From contig BCJJ01000002.1 of assembly GCA_039545355.1 (NCBI GenBank), positions 2,017,518 to 2,081,517 of the forward strand: a stretch of 64,000 bases of DNA. Reading direction: 5' to 3'. Every line of letters begins with the position of its first letter. Position 1 is the stretch's first letter. This DNA comes from Trichosporon coremiiforme. Its lineage: Eukaryota; Basidiomycota; Tremellomycetes; Trichosporonales; Trichosporonaceae. The notes under the pieces were generated by a model. The model was not told the DNA's origin. It saw only the letters and a list, made by a program, of their open reading frames with translations, and ran no database searches. Made by a program: the position numbers and the translations under genes. Positions 42,338-53,182 of the stretch are shown here, piece after piece.

Positions 42338-45300
42338 ATGGACCCGTTCACCACTTTCGAGGGTGCGTCCCAGGTATGTCTCGCTCTGCAGCTGTTGGCC
42401 AGTCCAGCCTTGGGCACTTTAGCTGATGAATCAGTACGGCGTCGATCAGGATGACACGACGTCCATGTACAGCGCTACCCCGAGCAACCTTACGGAGCAA
42501 ATTATTGTCCCCCAGCGCAACACCGGTCTGGAGCGCGGAATCGACGAAATCTCCCTGACCTCCCGCCCGATGAACAACTTTGGAGAGGAGTACGACCGCG
42601 ATGATGAGCCCCCGCTTGGCCACGGCGTTGAGCACGCGTGCAGGTGAGTTTCGAAGTTGTGGCGAAATTGACGTGTGCAGCTACTGTGGAATTCACAGCC
42701 CCCAAAGTGTGGTGAAGGTAGGTCTGGCGACAGGCAACAACCTAACGTTCAGTGCGTTGCTTGCAACAAGTGGTTCTGCAACTCAAGAGGCAACACGAGC
42801 GCGTCGCATATTGTCAGTCACCTCGTGAAGGCGAAGCACAAGGAAGTTGTCCTGCACAAGGACAGCCCTCTTGGAGACACCATTCTTGAATGTGAGCTTG
42901 ATCTCCTTGCTCCAAGCTGACGTACGAGGTTACAACTGCACAAACAAGAACGTCTTCATGCTCGGCTTCATTGCGGCGAAGAACGAGGCTGTCGTCGTGA
43001 TTCTGTGTCGCCACCCGTGCGCCTCCACGACGACATCGCGCGACATCAACTGGGACCCCTCAGAGTGGTCGGCCATCATTCATGACCGCTCCTTCCTCAG
43101 TTGGCTTGTCAAGGTGCCCTCAGAGGCGGAGCAGCTGCGTGCCCGCCAGATTTCGATGGCGCAGATCGCCAAGCTCGAGGAGATGTGGCGCGACAATCCC
43201 AACGCAAAACTTGAGGACGCCGAAGCCCAGGTGCCCGAGGAGGAGATGCACCCCATCCAGCTTAAGTGAGTTGTTTTATGCTTCAGTGTAACTGACGTCA
43301 GGTACGAGGATGCGTATCAGTACCAGAACATCCTTGGGCCACTGGTCAAGATCGAGGCCGACTACGACAAGCGCATGAAGGAGTCGCAGGGAGAGAGCGA
43401 CATCAGCGTGCGCTGGGACATGGGTCTGAACCAGAAGCGCACTGCGTGGTTCACTATGCCGAAACTCGAGAGCGGAGAAGTGCGCCTCGCGGTTGGTGAC
43501 GAACTGCGTCTCAAGCTCGTGGGCGCCAGCATGAAGGGGTGGGCGAACATGGGCAACTCTGACAATTTATGGGAGGGCGTCGGAAGCGTTATCAAGGTCC
43601 CAGACAGTGAGCTACAAACCTTGGTCGCTGAAGCTGACCGCAGATGTCGATGATTGGATTGTCCTCGAGATGAGGCGGTCAGACAATGTCCCTACCGATT
43701 GCAGGGAAGGCTTCGCCGTCGACTTTGTCTGGAAGGCGACCAGCTTCGATCGCATGCAGCAGGCCATGAAGACTTTCGCTATCGACGAAAAGAGTGTTTC
43801 GGGCTACATCGTAGGTTCGGTCTTCGCTAAGTGCTAATCGCACACAGTACCACAAGCTGCTTGGTCACGAGGTCGACCCCCAGGTCTTACGCACGCAGAT
43901 GCCGAAGCGCTTCACTGCACCTGGCCTGCCCGAGCTGAACCACTCCCAGATGGCCGCCGTCAAGGCAGTCCTGCAGAAACCCCTCAGTCTAATCCAGGGA
44001 CCTCCCGGTACCGGTAAGACTGTCACGTCCGCGTCGATCGTCTACCATCTCTCGAAGATGAACCCCGGCCAGGTGCTCGTGTGTGCCCCGTCTAACGTCG
44101 CTGTCGACCACCTTGCCGAGAAGATCCACATGACTGGGCTCAAGGTCGTGCGTCTCACCGCTAAGTCGCGTGAGGCTGTCGACTCGCCGGTCAGCTACCT
44201 GACCCTTCACGAGCAGGTCGCTAAGAACGACACGCGACGTGAACTCCAGAAGCTCATCCAGCTCCGCAATGAACTCGGAGAGCTGAGCCAGAGCGACGAG
44301 AGGAAGTACAAGTCGCTAGTCCGTGCGTGCGAGAAAGACATCCTCAACGCCGCCGACGTCATCTGCACGACCTGCGTGGGTGCCGGTGATCCCCGTCTGG
44401 CCAAGTTCAAGTTCAGAACTGTGCTCGTCGACGAGGCGACCCAGGCCGCCGAGCCCGAGGCCATGATCCCGCTCGTTATGGGATGTAAGCAGGCTGTCCT
44501 CGTCGGAGACCACCAGCAGCTTGGTCCCGTCATCATGAACAAGAAGGCGGCCCGCGCTGGTCTCTCTCAGTCGCTGTTCGAGCGCCTTGTCATCCTTGGC
44601 AACCGCCCCATTCGCCTGCAGGTGCAGTACCGCATGCACCCGTGTCTATCGGAGTTCCCCTCGAACATGTTCTACGAGGGCACTCTGCAGAACGGTGTCA
44701 CAGCGCCTGAGCGTCTGCGCAAGAACGTTGACTTCCCCTGGCCCGTCGCCGACACACCGATGATGTTCCACCAGAACACGGGCACGGAGGAGATCTCGTC
44801 GAGCGGCACGTCGTTTGTGAACCGCACGGAGGCTGCCAATGTCGAGAAGATGGTAACCAAGTTCTTCAAGTCCGGCGTTCTTCCCTCGCAGATCGGTGTC
44901 ATCACGCCATACGAGGGCCAGCGCTCGTTCATTGTCTCGTACATGCAGCTGCACGGCGCGCTCAAGAAGGACCTGTACAAGGAGGTTGAGGTTGCGAGCG
45001 TCGACGCGTTCCAGGGACGAGAGAAGGACTACATCATTCTGTCGTGTGTCCGTTCGAACGAGCACCAGGGCATTGGCTTCCTGAACGACCCCCGCCGTCT
45101 GAACGTCGCGCTCACCCGTGCCAAGTACGGCGTCGTCATCCTCGGCAACCCCAAGGTCCTCAGCAAGGTAAGTTGCTTTGAATATGATCTCAAGCTGATA
45201 TCAGCACCCTCTCTGGCTCTACCTCCTGACACATTACAAGGAGAAGTCGTGCTTCGTCGAGGGCCCGCTCACGAACCTGCAGCCGAGCATGATGCAGTTC

Positions 45301-45897
45301 AGCAAGCCGCGCAAGACGCTGTCGCGCGCCATGGAGTCATTCCGTCGCTTCGAGCCCCCAGCCAACGACTATGCCGAGAAGAGTGAGTTGTGCAAACCCC
45401 GCCAGTGTCAACTAACTTCAGACACCCATGGCGGACCCGCTCCAAGCCGCTTCGATCCAGCATACTACCGCACGCACGACGCGATCTCGTACGTTCCGGC
45501 CGACGCACAGTCGGTCGTCTCGCAGGCTCTCACGCAGAGCTTCCCGCTCGCGGCGCACCCGTACCCCGGTGCAGGCCCCGGCGGTCGCAAATCGACGTAC
45601 ACCGGTTACGCGTCGTCCGTTATCTCACAGCAGCCGGCGGACGGCGCACCGGACCCGCTCGGCACGGGACACGCGCTGGCGCCCATGTCGTCGCGCGCAT
45701 CCAGCATCGCGTACTCCCAGTTCGATCGCTTGCCCCCCGGACCAGCCCTCGACAAGAAGCCCGCTGGTCTCGGCCAGCGTCGCCTGTCCATAGGCTCCAT
45801 CACGCCGTCCGACGCCGTGTCCTCGTACGGATACAAGGCGGGTGACGACGACACGCAGTCCATTGCTCCCAGCCAAGCTGGTGTCACTGAGTTCTAA
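42338..45897 (+). CDS. UPF1: UPF1, RNA helicase of nonsense-mediated mRNA decay
   Basis: Superfamily 1 ATP-dependent 5'-3' RNA helicase, the core NMD factor. Ten exons: 42338-42373, 42435-42643, 42681-42717, 42753-42891, 42929-43265, 43302-43606, 43644-43810, 43848-45167, 45205-45382 and 45422-45897 (1067 aa). The Cys/His-rich UPF2-binding domain begins near residue 79 ([34 protein letters not shown]). Helicase motifs are [13 protein letters not shown] (about 462), [46 protein letters not shown] and VALTRAKYG. The last 160 residues are Ser/Gly/Pro-rich disorder. Eight of nine introns are 35-39 nt. The last intron (39 nt) is in frame and lacks a stop. Confidence 0.97.
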
Positions 45898-46258
45898 GCG
45901 CACCCTGTCCGGCGCTGGCACTGCTTTCGACGATTAGACCGGAAGCCGTCGGCGTATTTACGAACCGAGCCAGAGGTGGGGCTACGAGTCGCCTGAGTCA
46001 CTACAGTGGTTCAGCTCGAGGCTACACCAGCATCAGCCCGCCTGCAGAGGTCGGCGACGCGCTGTGAGTAGAGCGCGGCCAGACAGTAGGCATTAGGTAC
46101 ACATCTCGGGCGCCGCGGCGTCCCCGCTTATAGATGCACATGCATGCCTCGGTTCTGGGACATTGTTGATGGTGCAAGAAATGCCATGCGGGGGGTATAC
46201 TGATCTATCTAGGTCCGAAACGTGCAAGAGCCACTACTAACATAATCTAAGGCACCTC
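45898..46258. other. Convergent 3' region, UPF1 and carrier genes
   Basis: 361 bases between the stop codons of two convergent genes. No gene or clear terminator structure is seen. Confidence 0.5.
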
Positions 46259-47877
46259 TCATCCCCGTCCAGTCCACTTCTTGTACTCCTTTCCGATGAG
46301 CTCGTTAGCAACGAGGGTGATGATAGTATGCGGCGCGATGCGGAGGAAGTGCGCCGTGGTACCCTTGTACCAGCCAAGGACGCCCTCGGTCTTTGCCGTC
46401 TTCCAGAGACAGTCGAACGGGTTGGTGTAGAGCGCACCCCTCCTCTTGCCCGTGACAGGGTCGACGATGATGGGCTGGTTGTACATGCGCGTGAGGACCG
46501 TGTCGGCGGGCTGCATCGCGGCGCAGACCACGACTCCAGAAACAGACGACGCGGCCATGTACATCCAGAACGAGTTGGGGTCGATGATGCCGTAGTTGCT
46601 GAGGACAGTCTTGGTGTAGTTGTACGACGGGAGCTGGACAGCCGAGCCGCAACACGTGCGCAGGATGGCGGCAGACACTCCGCGCCAGAGACCGCGAACT
46701 CCATCGGACTTGACGATCTTGGAGAGAGCGTCGAACGAGTTGCGGTAGTAGTGCTGCGTGCCCACGGGCAGAGCGGGGGAGTACGCCTGCATCCGCGCCT
46801 TGATCAGGAACAGAGGGCTGCCGAGACACGCTCCGATACAGCCCGTGATCGCGCCGGCTGTGATGGCGGTGCCAAAGATGACGTCGTCGGGGTTGCGGCC
46901 GATCGCGCGGTTCAGGACGTGCCGCACCGGCTCGTAGAAGCCTGCTTGTTAGCTGCCAGTCTGAGAGAAGCAGCTGCTCGAGCTCGCGGCACTCAGGAGG
47001 CAAAGCGGGAGTTGAGCTGGCCGAGGCTGTGGAGAAAGCAACGGGGAGAGCGCACAGAGGACTGATACGGAGAAGCCGACGAGTCGACGCAAACTTCCGA
47101 GAATCCAGGCTCGTCCAACTTCGATCTTCGAGGTCCCAGGTCCCAGAAGCCCGTCGACCCCGTCTGTTCGCCTGTCTCCCGTCGCTCACCAGCATTCACT
47201 CATTGGCCACCGCTTTGCTTTTCCAGCCCATTCATGTTCCTCCGCCTCATACCGCCCGCTGCGCCCGCTCGCTTCGCAGTACTCACCAAGACGCGATCCG
47301 TTCAGGAGGATCTGGTACCCGTACGCCGGGAAGAGACCACGCTGCAGGCCGCGGATACCCTCATTCTTCCACGTCTTCTTGAACACGTCGAACACGTTCT
47401 TGTACACCTTCTCCACGTTCGCGTCCGCCTTGACTAGCTCGCCCTGCAGTTGCAGCCGCGTCTTCATCGTCTCGGCGATGTTGGCTGGGAGTTAGCTCGG
47501 TTCTCTGTCAAATAGCTGGGATTGGGCTGAGCACCGGCGACAAACCCAGTCGCACGGTGGGACGCACGGTGAGATCGTCAAATCCGGTACTGCCAGCCCT
47601 TCCAAGAGCTCGCCGAAGCTCAGCTCGCTCAGCTCGCTCAGCCCGCTCAGCCTCCACCGAGAAGAGTGCAGAGCCAACCGTGTCACGCGAGTCGTTGCCT
47701 GAGGCTCTGGGGTGGGCGGAGCGCTGACGCGCTCACCCGCTCCTTATACTCACTGACAGTGACAGCCGCGCATCCCGCAAGACCACCGATCATGAAGCTC
47801 TCGGGAAGCGTGAGGGGGATGCGGGGCTGGCCCGCCGCCATCTGCTCAGCCTTTGCGGCTGGTGGGGTTCCGGACAT
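46259..47877 (-). CDS. OAC1: Mitochondrial carrier, oxaloacetate/sulfate type (OAC1-like)
   Basis: Six-helix inner-membrane solute carrier. Three exons: 47877-47754, 47484-47287 and 46941-46259 (334 aa). Three mitochondrial-carrier repeats are visible, with signature cores ETMKTRLQLQ, PLFLIKARMQAY and QPADTVLTRMYNQ, followed by GLQRGLFPAYGYQ, GLWRGVSAAILRT and GWYKGTTAHFLRIAPHT. The contact-site residues and N-terminal LPESFMIGGLAGCAAVTVT fit the Oac1 subgroup, which exchanges oxaloacetate, sulfate and related dianions. Substrate is inferred only from subgroup resemblance. The two introns (269 and 345 nt) are long for this window; the first contains a GAGCTGAGC-like repeat. Confidence 0.9.
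47610..47655. repeat. AGCTCGCTC repeat inside the carrier intron
   Basis: Three to four imperfect 9-10 bp units (agctcgctc/agcccgctc) within intron 1 of the carrier gene. Confidence 0.6.
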
Positions 47878-48644
47878 CCTGCTGATTCTACCCTCTGTCT
47901 ATCGCTTCGTGATTCTAGTTTCGCTCGTTGCAGTCGTGGCCGAATCCAGGACGGCGTCAGGAGCGCAGTGGTCGTCGTCGCAGACGCTTTTGGGAGAGAG
48001 GTGAGAGAAGTGGTGTAACGGAGAAGTCTAGAGTCTTGCGCAAAGTCAGCCCAAAGGTGGAGGAGCAGGCACGCCAGACCACTTATTTCGCCTTGGCCGG
48101 ACCTAGCGTACCGGGCCGGGGGTGCGGGGGTGAGGATCGGCTGAGCACCAAGCTGGGTTTCAGGGGCGGGACCAAAGTTCGACTCGCGTAAATAGATATC
48201 TGGGCCCTGCAGCCCTGTATGGCCGGCGCTGGGCCTATCAAGCCCCAGTTATAAGTCCCCGGCAGGCCCAGTCAGTCACAATCCGCGGCTCGATGACGGA
48301 CATCGGGGCGACACTGCGCTGCGCATCTGCCGCACGGCGAGTCGGAGTGTCTGGCGAATGTCTGCCGCTGCGCAGGCGCAGACGCAGATCTGCACCGCGC
48401 CGAGGCAATGCGCCGCACAGAGTACAGCGATGGACGACGCATGTTGGCTGTGCTGATAAGGTGGGCAACGCCCATGCATATGTTAAGATGGTCCGGCCGG
48501 GTCACCGAGCGCGGAGGCGCTCATCGTCGGACATGAGCGATGCTCGCGTAATGTCACTTGTCGCCCATGTTTTGGGCGCCGGCGTGAGCCCAACATGCGT
48601 CGCCGTCGTTGCGGCCCAAGTTTCGGCGCACATGACGCCGCGGC
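47878..48644. other. Spacer between the carrier and THG1 genes
   Basis: 767 GC-rich bases between tandem minus-strand genes, holding the carrier promoter. No gene or TATA box is recognised. Several short GC palindromes occur at 48300-48420. Confidence 0.45.
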
Positions 48645-50123
48645 TTACTCAAGAAGCCACGGTCGCTCGTTCCAGAAGGCGTCCTTGATGATGTCGTCGT
48701 TCAGGTACACGACCGGGCCAGTCATACCCTCGTACTTCTCTGCCTTCTTGGCCTTCTTCTCAATCTTGCGTTGCCGGCGGGCTTCCTCTACACTAAGTCC
48801 GGCTTCTCCCTCGCCGCCTTCTCCGCCCTCGGTGTCGACTGGAGTACTCGGGGCGTCGGCATCGGCGTCGGCTGACGCCGCGGGGACACCGCACTTCGAC
48901 TTTGGCAGCGAAGTCGGGTCAACGCGTACAAGCACGCTGCCCTTGCGGTAGAACGGGTCGATATCGTTGTAGTTAATCCCAAACTGGGAGAAGAGCATCT
49001 CGTTCTTGTCCTTCGAGTTGGTTCCCTGGGTGTTAGCTAAAAATGTCGCCGACGTAGCCGCTCGCAGCACCAGCTGTTCGTTCCAGCCCGACAGCTTGGA
49101 ATGGCTCACCTGGAGCGCTTTGTTTGCCTCCCTTGGTGTCCGGCCGGCCTTAACGAGCGCCCAGAAGCTCGTATTGTACAAGTTATTGATGTGGGCTGGA
49201 GTTAGCTCGGAACCGACACTCTCACAGCTGACAAGACGCCTCATAGATGGATCAGTACGGCCCATGCCATCATATACTCACTGTCAGCCTGTCGCCAGGC
49301 AAAGTAGTCTCGAATCTCCTTCTCGCCGGGGTACAGCACGACTCGGCTGTCAAACGTCGGCGGATATCGCAGCCGGTCGTTGGGGAAGTACTCGGGCCAG
49401 TAGAACACGTATGCAGACGTGAACACGGAGCAGATGGCCGAGTTGATCTTGCTGCATGTTAGCTATTGCAGACTTAAGTGAGCTCACCTCCGCCGCCGGC
49501 CGTAGACACCTGCTTGTCTCCGCATGAGGAACCTGGCGTCAGCTGATGTTCTTTCTTCACGGGGCGGCGGTTGTCTTCTCTCAACGAGTGGAAGTATGGT
49601 GGAAGTGTGCCTGTCGATCATCTCCGGATAGGACGACTTTGAACTTCCCGCGTCCAGAAGGAAGACGACCGTAAGCATTGTACTCACGAGAACTCGTCAC
49701 TCTCGCCGAAGCCAAGCACGACCTCCTCAAACTCGTCCATGACCGCCTTGGCAGCGCGGTTCATCAGATCGAGCGCGCGGCGGTCGTTCGGCTTCTCGAA
49801 CTCCTGCACATCGGAGAATCTGTTGTCAGCTTCCCTAACCTAATACCGAAGCATCTCCCGCTACCCTGTAGGTCGGGCGTCCACCTCGAGAGGGAGATTG
49901 AAGGGTCGAGAGTGGAGAAGTTGGGAAGAGGAAACAAAGACACAGATGTCAAGAGGGATAAGTTCGGAAATGTTTGAGAGGGAAGACACAAGGAATGCGA
50001 GGAAGACGCAACGACTCACTTGTGGAACCCGCGCCCATCAACACGCACGATAATGTACGCATTCGGCATGAGCGGGTCCGGGAGCTCGTAGCCCTTGACG
50101 TATTCGAAGCGGGACTTTGCCAT
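48645..50123 (-). CDS. THG1: tRNA(His) guanylyltransferase
   Basis: Adds the essential 5' G(-1) to tRNA-His by 3'-5' polymerisation. Six exons: 50123-50020, 49819-49688, 49532-49488, 49451-49282, 49195-49110 and 49025-48645 (305 aa). Catalytic metal-binding carboxylates are in IIVRVDGRGFHKFS and LGFGESDEFS. Other landmarks are RRSKINSAICSVFTSAYVFYW, HINNLYNTSFWALV, FSQFGINYNDIDPFYRKGS and the C-terminal AFWNERPWLL. An acidic then Lys/Arg-rich insertion (about residues 223-276: ADADADAPSTPVDTEGGEGG, then EARRQRKIEKKAKKAEK) separates the core from the last motif. The 84-nt intron 49109-49026 is in frame and stopless. It is read as an intron because removing it restores the family sequence ALQ-GTNSKDKNEM. 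The gene is head to head with the bL31m gene. Confidence 0.95.
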
Positions 50124-50586
50124 GGCGCCGAGTTCTCCGTATCCGTTCCTGCAAGTCTGTCTGCACTGTTCAGAGCAGCGAGAAGCTGTGAGGCAGTGAG
50201 CAAGCGTGCTGTCAGAGAGCAATGACGGAAGTCAGATCGGGATCCAAATATTTGGACGGCGAACAGAGGTCATGATGTCACCCACGTGGTTGAATCTCCC
50301 ACGGTCGTCTCTTCAGAGGTGGTCGAGGTAAAAGTCGGTTGGCGGCCAGGCGCGCGGAAAACTGGACTGATATTTGGCCTGCGACCACATCTCGGACACC
50401 AGACAGCTCGACGGCGACGACGACAACGACACCGAGCACGACAGCGCAGGACACTGGCTTTGCTCTAACCACACACATTGCATCTTACACCACACTCGCA
50501 CTTCTCCCACATCTCGAATTACCTTGGATCGACTTCTGTCCGATCATCCCGACCTCCTCACCTCACCTCATCTCCCGATAAACAGC
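50124..50586. promoter_or_regulatory. Shared THG1/bL31m intergenic promoter
   Basis: 463 bases between divergent start codons with no TATA box. Confidence 0.55.
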
Positions 50587-51123
50587 ATGTCCGCGTTCCA
50601 CTCCGCCCGCCCTGCTGTCCGACGAACGGCCTCGGCCATCCAGACCCGTGCTGCCTCTTCGGCGCACCCGATCCCGCCGGTCCCGTGGGCGAGCAAGACG
50701 CACACGAAGAAGGCGCCCAAGATCCCGAACCCTCTCCCCGCCCTCTTCCCTCAGAAGGTCGTTCTCTCGGACGGCTCGACCTTCATGCAGTGGACGACTT
50801 CCCCGACTCCGCAGATCAACCGTCTCACGCGTGACATCACGAACAACGCCCTCTGGTTCCCCGGTATGGAGTCGACGTCTCGCGACGGCGTCATGGAGGG
50901 CCGTATTGGAAAGTTCCACCGCCGTTTCGCTGCCAACAACGCCGACCCCGAGAAGGACTCCAAGGTCGAGGATGGAGACGGCCCCGTCGAGGGACGCGCA
51001 AAGGAGAAGCAGAGCTTCCAGGACTCGGACCTGGCTTGGATGTCCGAGGGCGCCAAGGCGGAGAAGATCTCGACCAAGATGAAGCAGAGGCTGTCCATGA
51101 AGCAGAAGAGGAGCAAGAAGTAG
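50587..51123 (+). CDS. MRPL36: Mitochondrial large-subunit ribosomal protein bL31m
   Basis: Single exon, 178 aa. The first about 25 residues (MSAFHSARPAVRRTASAIQT) form a mitochondrial presequence without acidic residues. The bL31 fold region is PQKVVLSDGSTFMQWTTSPT, followed by NRLTRDITNNALWFPG, the usual bL31 pattern of strand, Thr/Ser turn and Asn-Trp. The C-terminal half is a charged extension (KMKQRLSMKQKRSKK), as in fungal bL31m (yeast Mrpl36). The chosen start is the ATG that gives the presequence; the frame is open further upstream to 50374, but that stretch resembles a leader. Confidence 0.87.
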   Translation: MSAFHSARPAVRRTASAIQTRAASSAHPIPPVPWASKTHTKKAPKIPNPLPALFPQKVVLSDGSTFMQWTTSPTPQINRLTRDITNNALWFPGMESTSRDGVMEGRIGKFHRRFAANNADPEKDSKVEDGDGPVEGRAKEKQSFQDSDLAWMSEGAKAEKISTKMKQRLSMKQKRSKK

Positions 51124-51351
51124 ACGTACCGCGCAGACGTAGGCGTACACAGCATCATTCGCATATGCACCGTTCTTAGATTCGCCGGAGGAGCACTGCT
51201 GTTACATGACAAAACTATGAGGATCAAGGAGATGAGGGACCAAAATCGCCGGCGGATGGTGGAGGTGGAGAGATCATCAACAGTGTCACAGGTATGGTCA
51301 CAGATGAGGCGCAAGACAGTAGAACAAAAGAGTCGGTCACGAAAAACACTA

Positions 51352-52394
51352 CTAAAGCTCCTCCTTCGGCGGCAGGACGTGGTCCGGGTCGCGGAAGTGC
51401 TCGGCGAGAAGTTTGTTCATCCTGCATGCGGTCAGCACTCGTGCTCTACAGTGCGCAATAGCGAGCACTCACGTGAACATGTGCAGCTTGTCCGTGTGGA
51501 AAACCGTCTTCATCTTGTCGTCACACAGAATGTACCGCTTGTCATTCGGGTCCTGCAGATCGTTCGCCTTGATGTACTCCCAGATCCGCTTTACCGTTTG
51601 CGGTCGCGACAGCTTCGTCTCATTCACAAACGCAGAAAGCGTGTCACTGAGGTTTGTTAATTATGACGAGTCCGTCAACATTGTGACCCACCTCAGCAGC
51701 AGCTCCTTGTTGAACGCGCCACCACCACCACCAGCGCGCTTCTTCTTCGGCTGCTCCTCGTCCGAGTCCGACGCCACCCTCTTCTTCGACACCTTCTTCT
51801 TAGGGGTCTTCTTCGGGGGCGCAGCCGCTCTTCGTCCCCGTGACCCGCGCATGGCAGCGTCGTACTCAGCCTGCAGTTGCGCGGCCATCGCTGCATCCCT
51901 CTGCTCGTGCTTCGCTGACAGCGGCGCCGGCTGGCTGCTGGCGGGCTCGGCCGACTCTGACTTGGCCGTCGGTTTCCGGTCATCCTCGGACTCGGACTCG
52001 TCTTCCTCCTCGTTGTCCGCCGTTAACTCCTCGTAGATTTGGCCAATCTGTCGTTAGTGATCGGCGGTGGCCGGGGAAAGGCAGTCGGAATTAGTGGAGT
52101 CAGAAGCCACTCACCCGCTCATCTATAAGGCTGCGGTGCTCCTTGATCGTATCCGCGTCCTCTCCGCCAGCTATCAGCTGCTTGCGAACAGCCTTCGCCG
52201 ACCTGGATCGTCAGCTCGTAAGCCACGGTATTGTAGCTTACACGGTCAATAAGTCGGACTGCTCCAGAATCCTCCGGATGCGCGGAATGAGGCCGTTGAC
52301 ATACTGCTCAGTGGTGTCAGTGGACCAGCTAGATGAGTTGGTGATGGGCTGTGAGGCAGCCGGCGAGGAAGACGCGACATACCTGTGTGGTCAT
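51352..52394 (-). CDS. DEK_C and SWIB/MDM2 domain protein (Uaf30/Tri1-like)
   Basis: Six exons: 52394-52383, 52303-52242, 52202-52115, 52047-51692, 51646-51473 and 51421-51352 (253 aa). The first coding exon is only 12 nt (MTTQ). The N-terminal DEK_C-like helical domain (residues about 5-60: IPRIRRILEQSDLLTVSAKA, KEHRSLIDERIGQIYEEL) is followed by an acidic and Lys-rich linker (PPKKTPKKKVSKKR). The C-terminal SWIB domain has LSRPQTVKRIWEYIKANDLQ and HMFTMNKLLAEHF. Yeast Uaf30 carries this domain pair and belongs to the RNA polymerase I upstream activation factor; Tri1 is its paralogue. Nuclear, chromatin-associated action is likely. Confidence 0.92.
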
Positions 52395-53182
52395 TTCGGA
52401 TTACGGGGTTAACAGTCGGTGATGCAAACAATTGTAGTCGCGAGAAAGAGAGGGTAGCATCCAGTGGTACGGGCGGCGCGATGAGTGGAATCAGCGAAGC
52501 AAGGGAGGCGCTTTGTCAAGGGGTTTGCGTGCCGGTGGATGCTGGATGGTGAGGGGTGTGTGTATGTGGGATGGCAAGTGACTGTGGTGATGGTGTGGTA
52601 TGTTGGCTGATGCATGACGAGATTGCTCCTTGGTGAGCCTCCACCCATTCTCTCTCTCTCTCTCTCTCTCTCAATGCTTCCTTCTGTGCAACGCGTGCCT
52701 GTACCACCGAAACGTGCCGGACTAAGTTTAGGATCGCGCCTAGGTGAGGGATTTACTTCCGCCTCCACCCAGTGCCGCACTCATGCACTCATCCAGCTGG
52801 GTCCAGGATGTTCAGGGTTCCCGCGCGCGCGGGATCGAGGGAAAGGAGGGAGGGAGATCGATTGCTGCTGATGTGCTGGCTGCTGTTCAAAGTCCAAAAT
52901 CATCCACCTCTCAACCTTTTCCTTCCCATCTCTTCCACAAACGACGCAGGCTGCACACACGCCAGCACCAGTCTCGCCGCACCCCTGGCCTCCTGCTGTG
53001 GCCTACTCGCTCGCTCGCACGTCTTCCTCCTCCTCTCTCGTCATCTCGGCCACCCACCCATCCGACCCAGTCTAGCCTGGCTGGCTCAGCCTGCTGCAGC
53101 CACCCCCGAACTGTAATTCAGCACCTCCCCCCCCGACTTTTACCACACTCGTTTCCCATCTCCTTCCTCACACTCGCCCATC
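52395..53182. other. Divergent promoter region, SWIB and mannosyltransferase genes
   Basis: 788 bases with a (TC)12 repeat and a C/T-rich leader before the mannosyltransferase ATG. No gene is supported. Confidence 0.5.
52649..52672. repeat. (TC)12 dinucleotide repeat
   Basis: Twelve perfect TC copies in a divergent promoter region. Confidence 0.95.
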
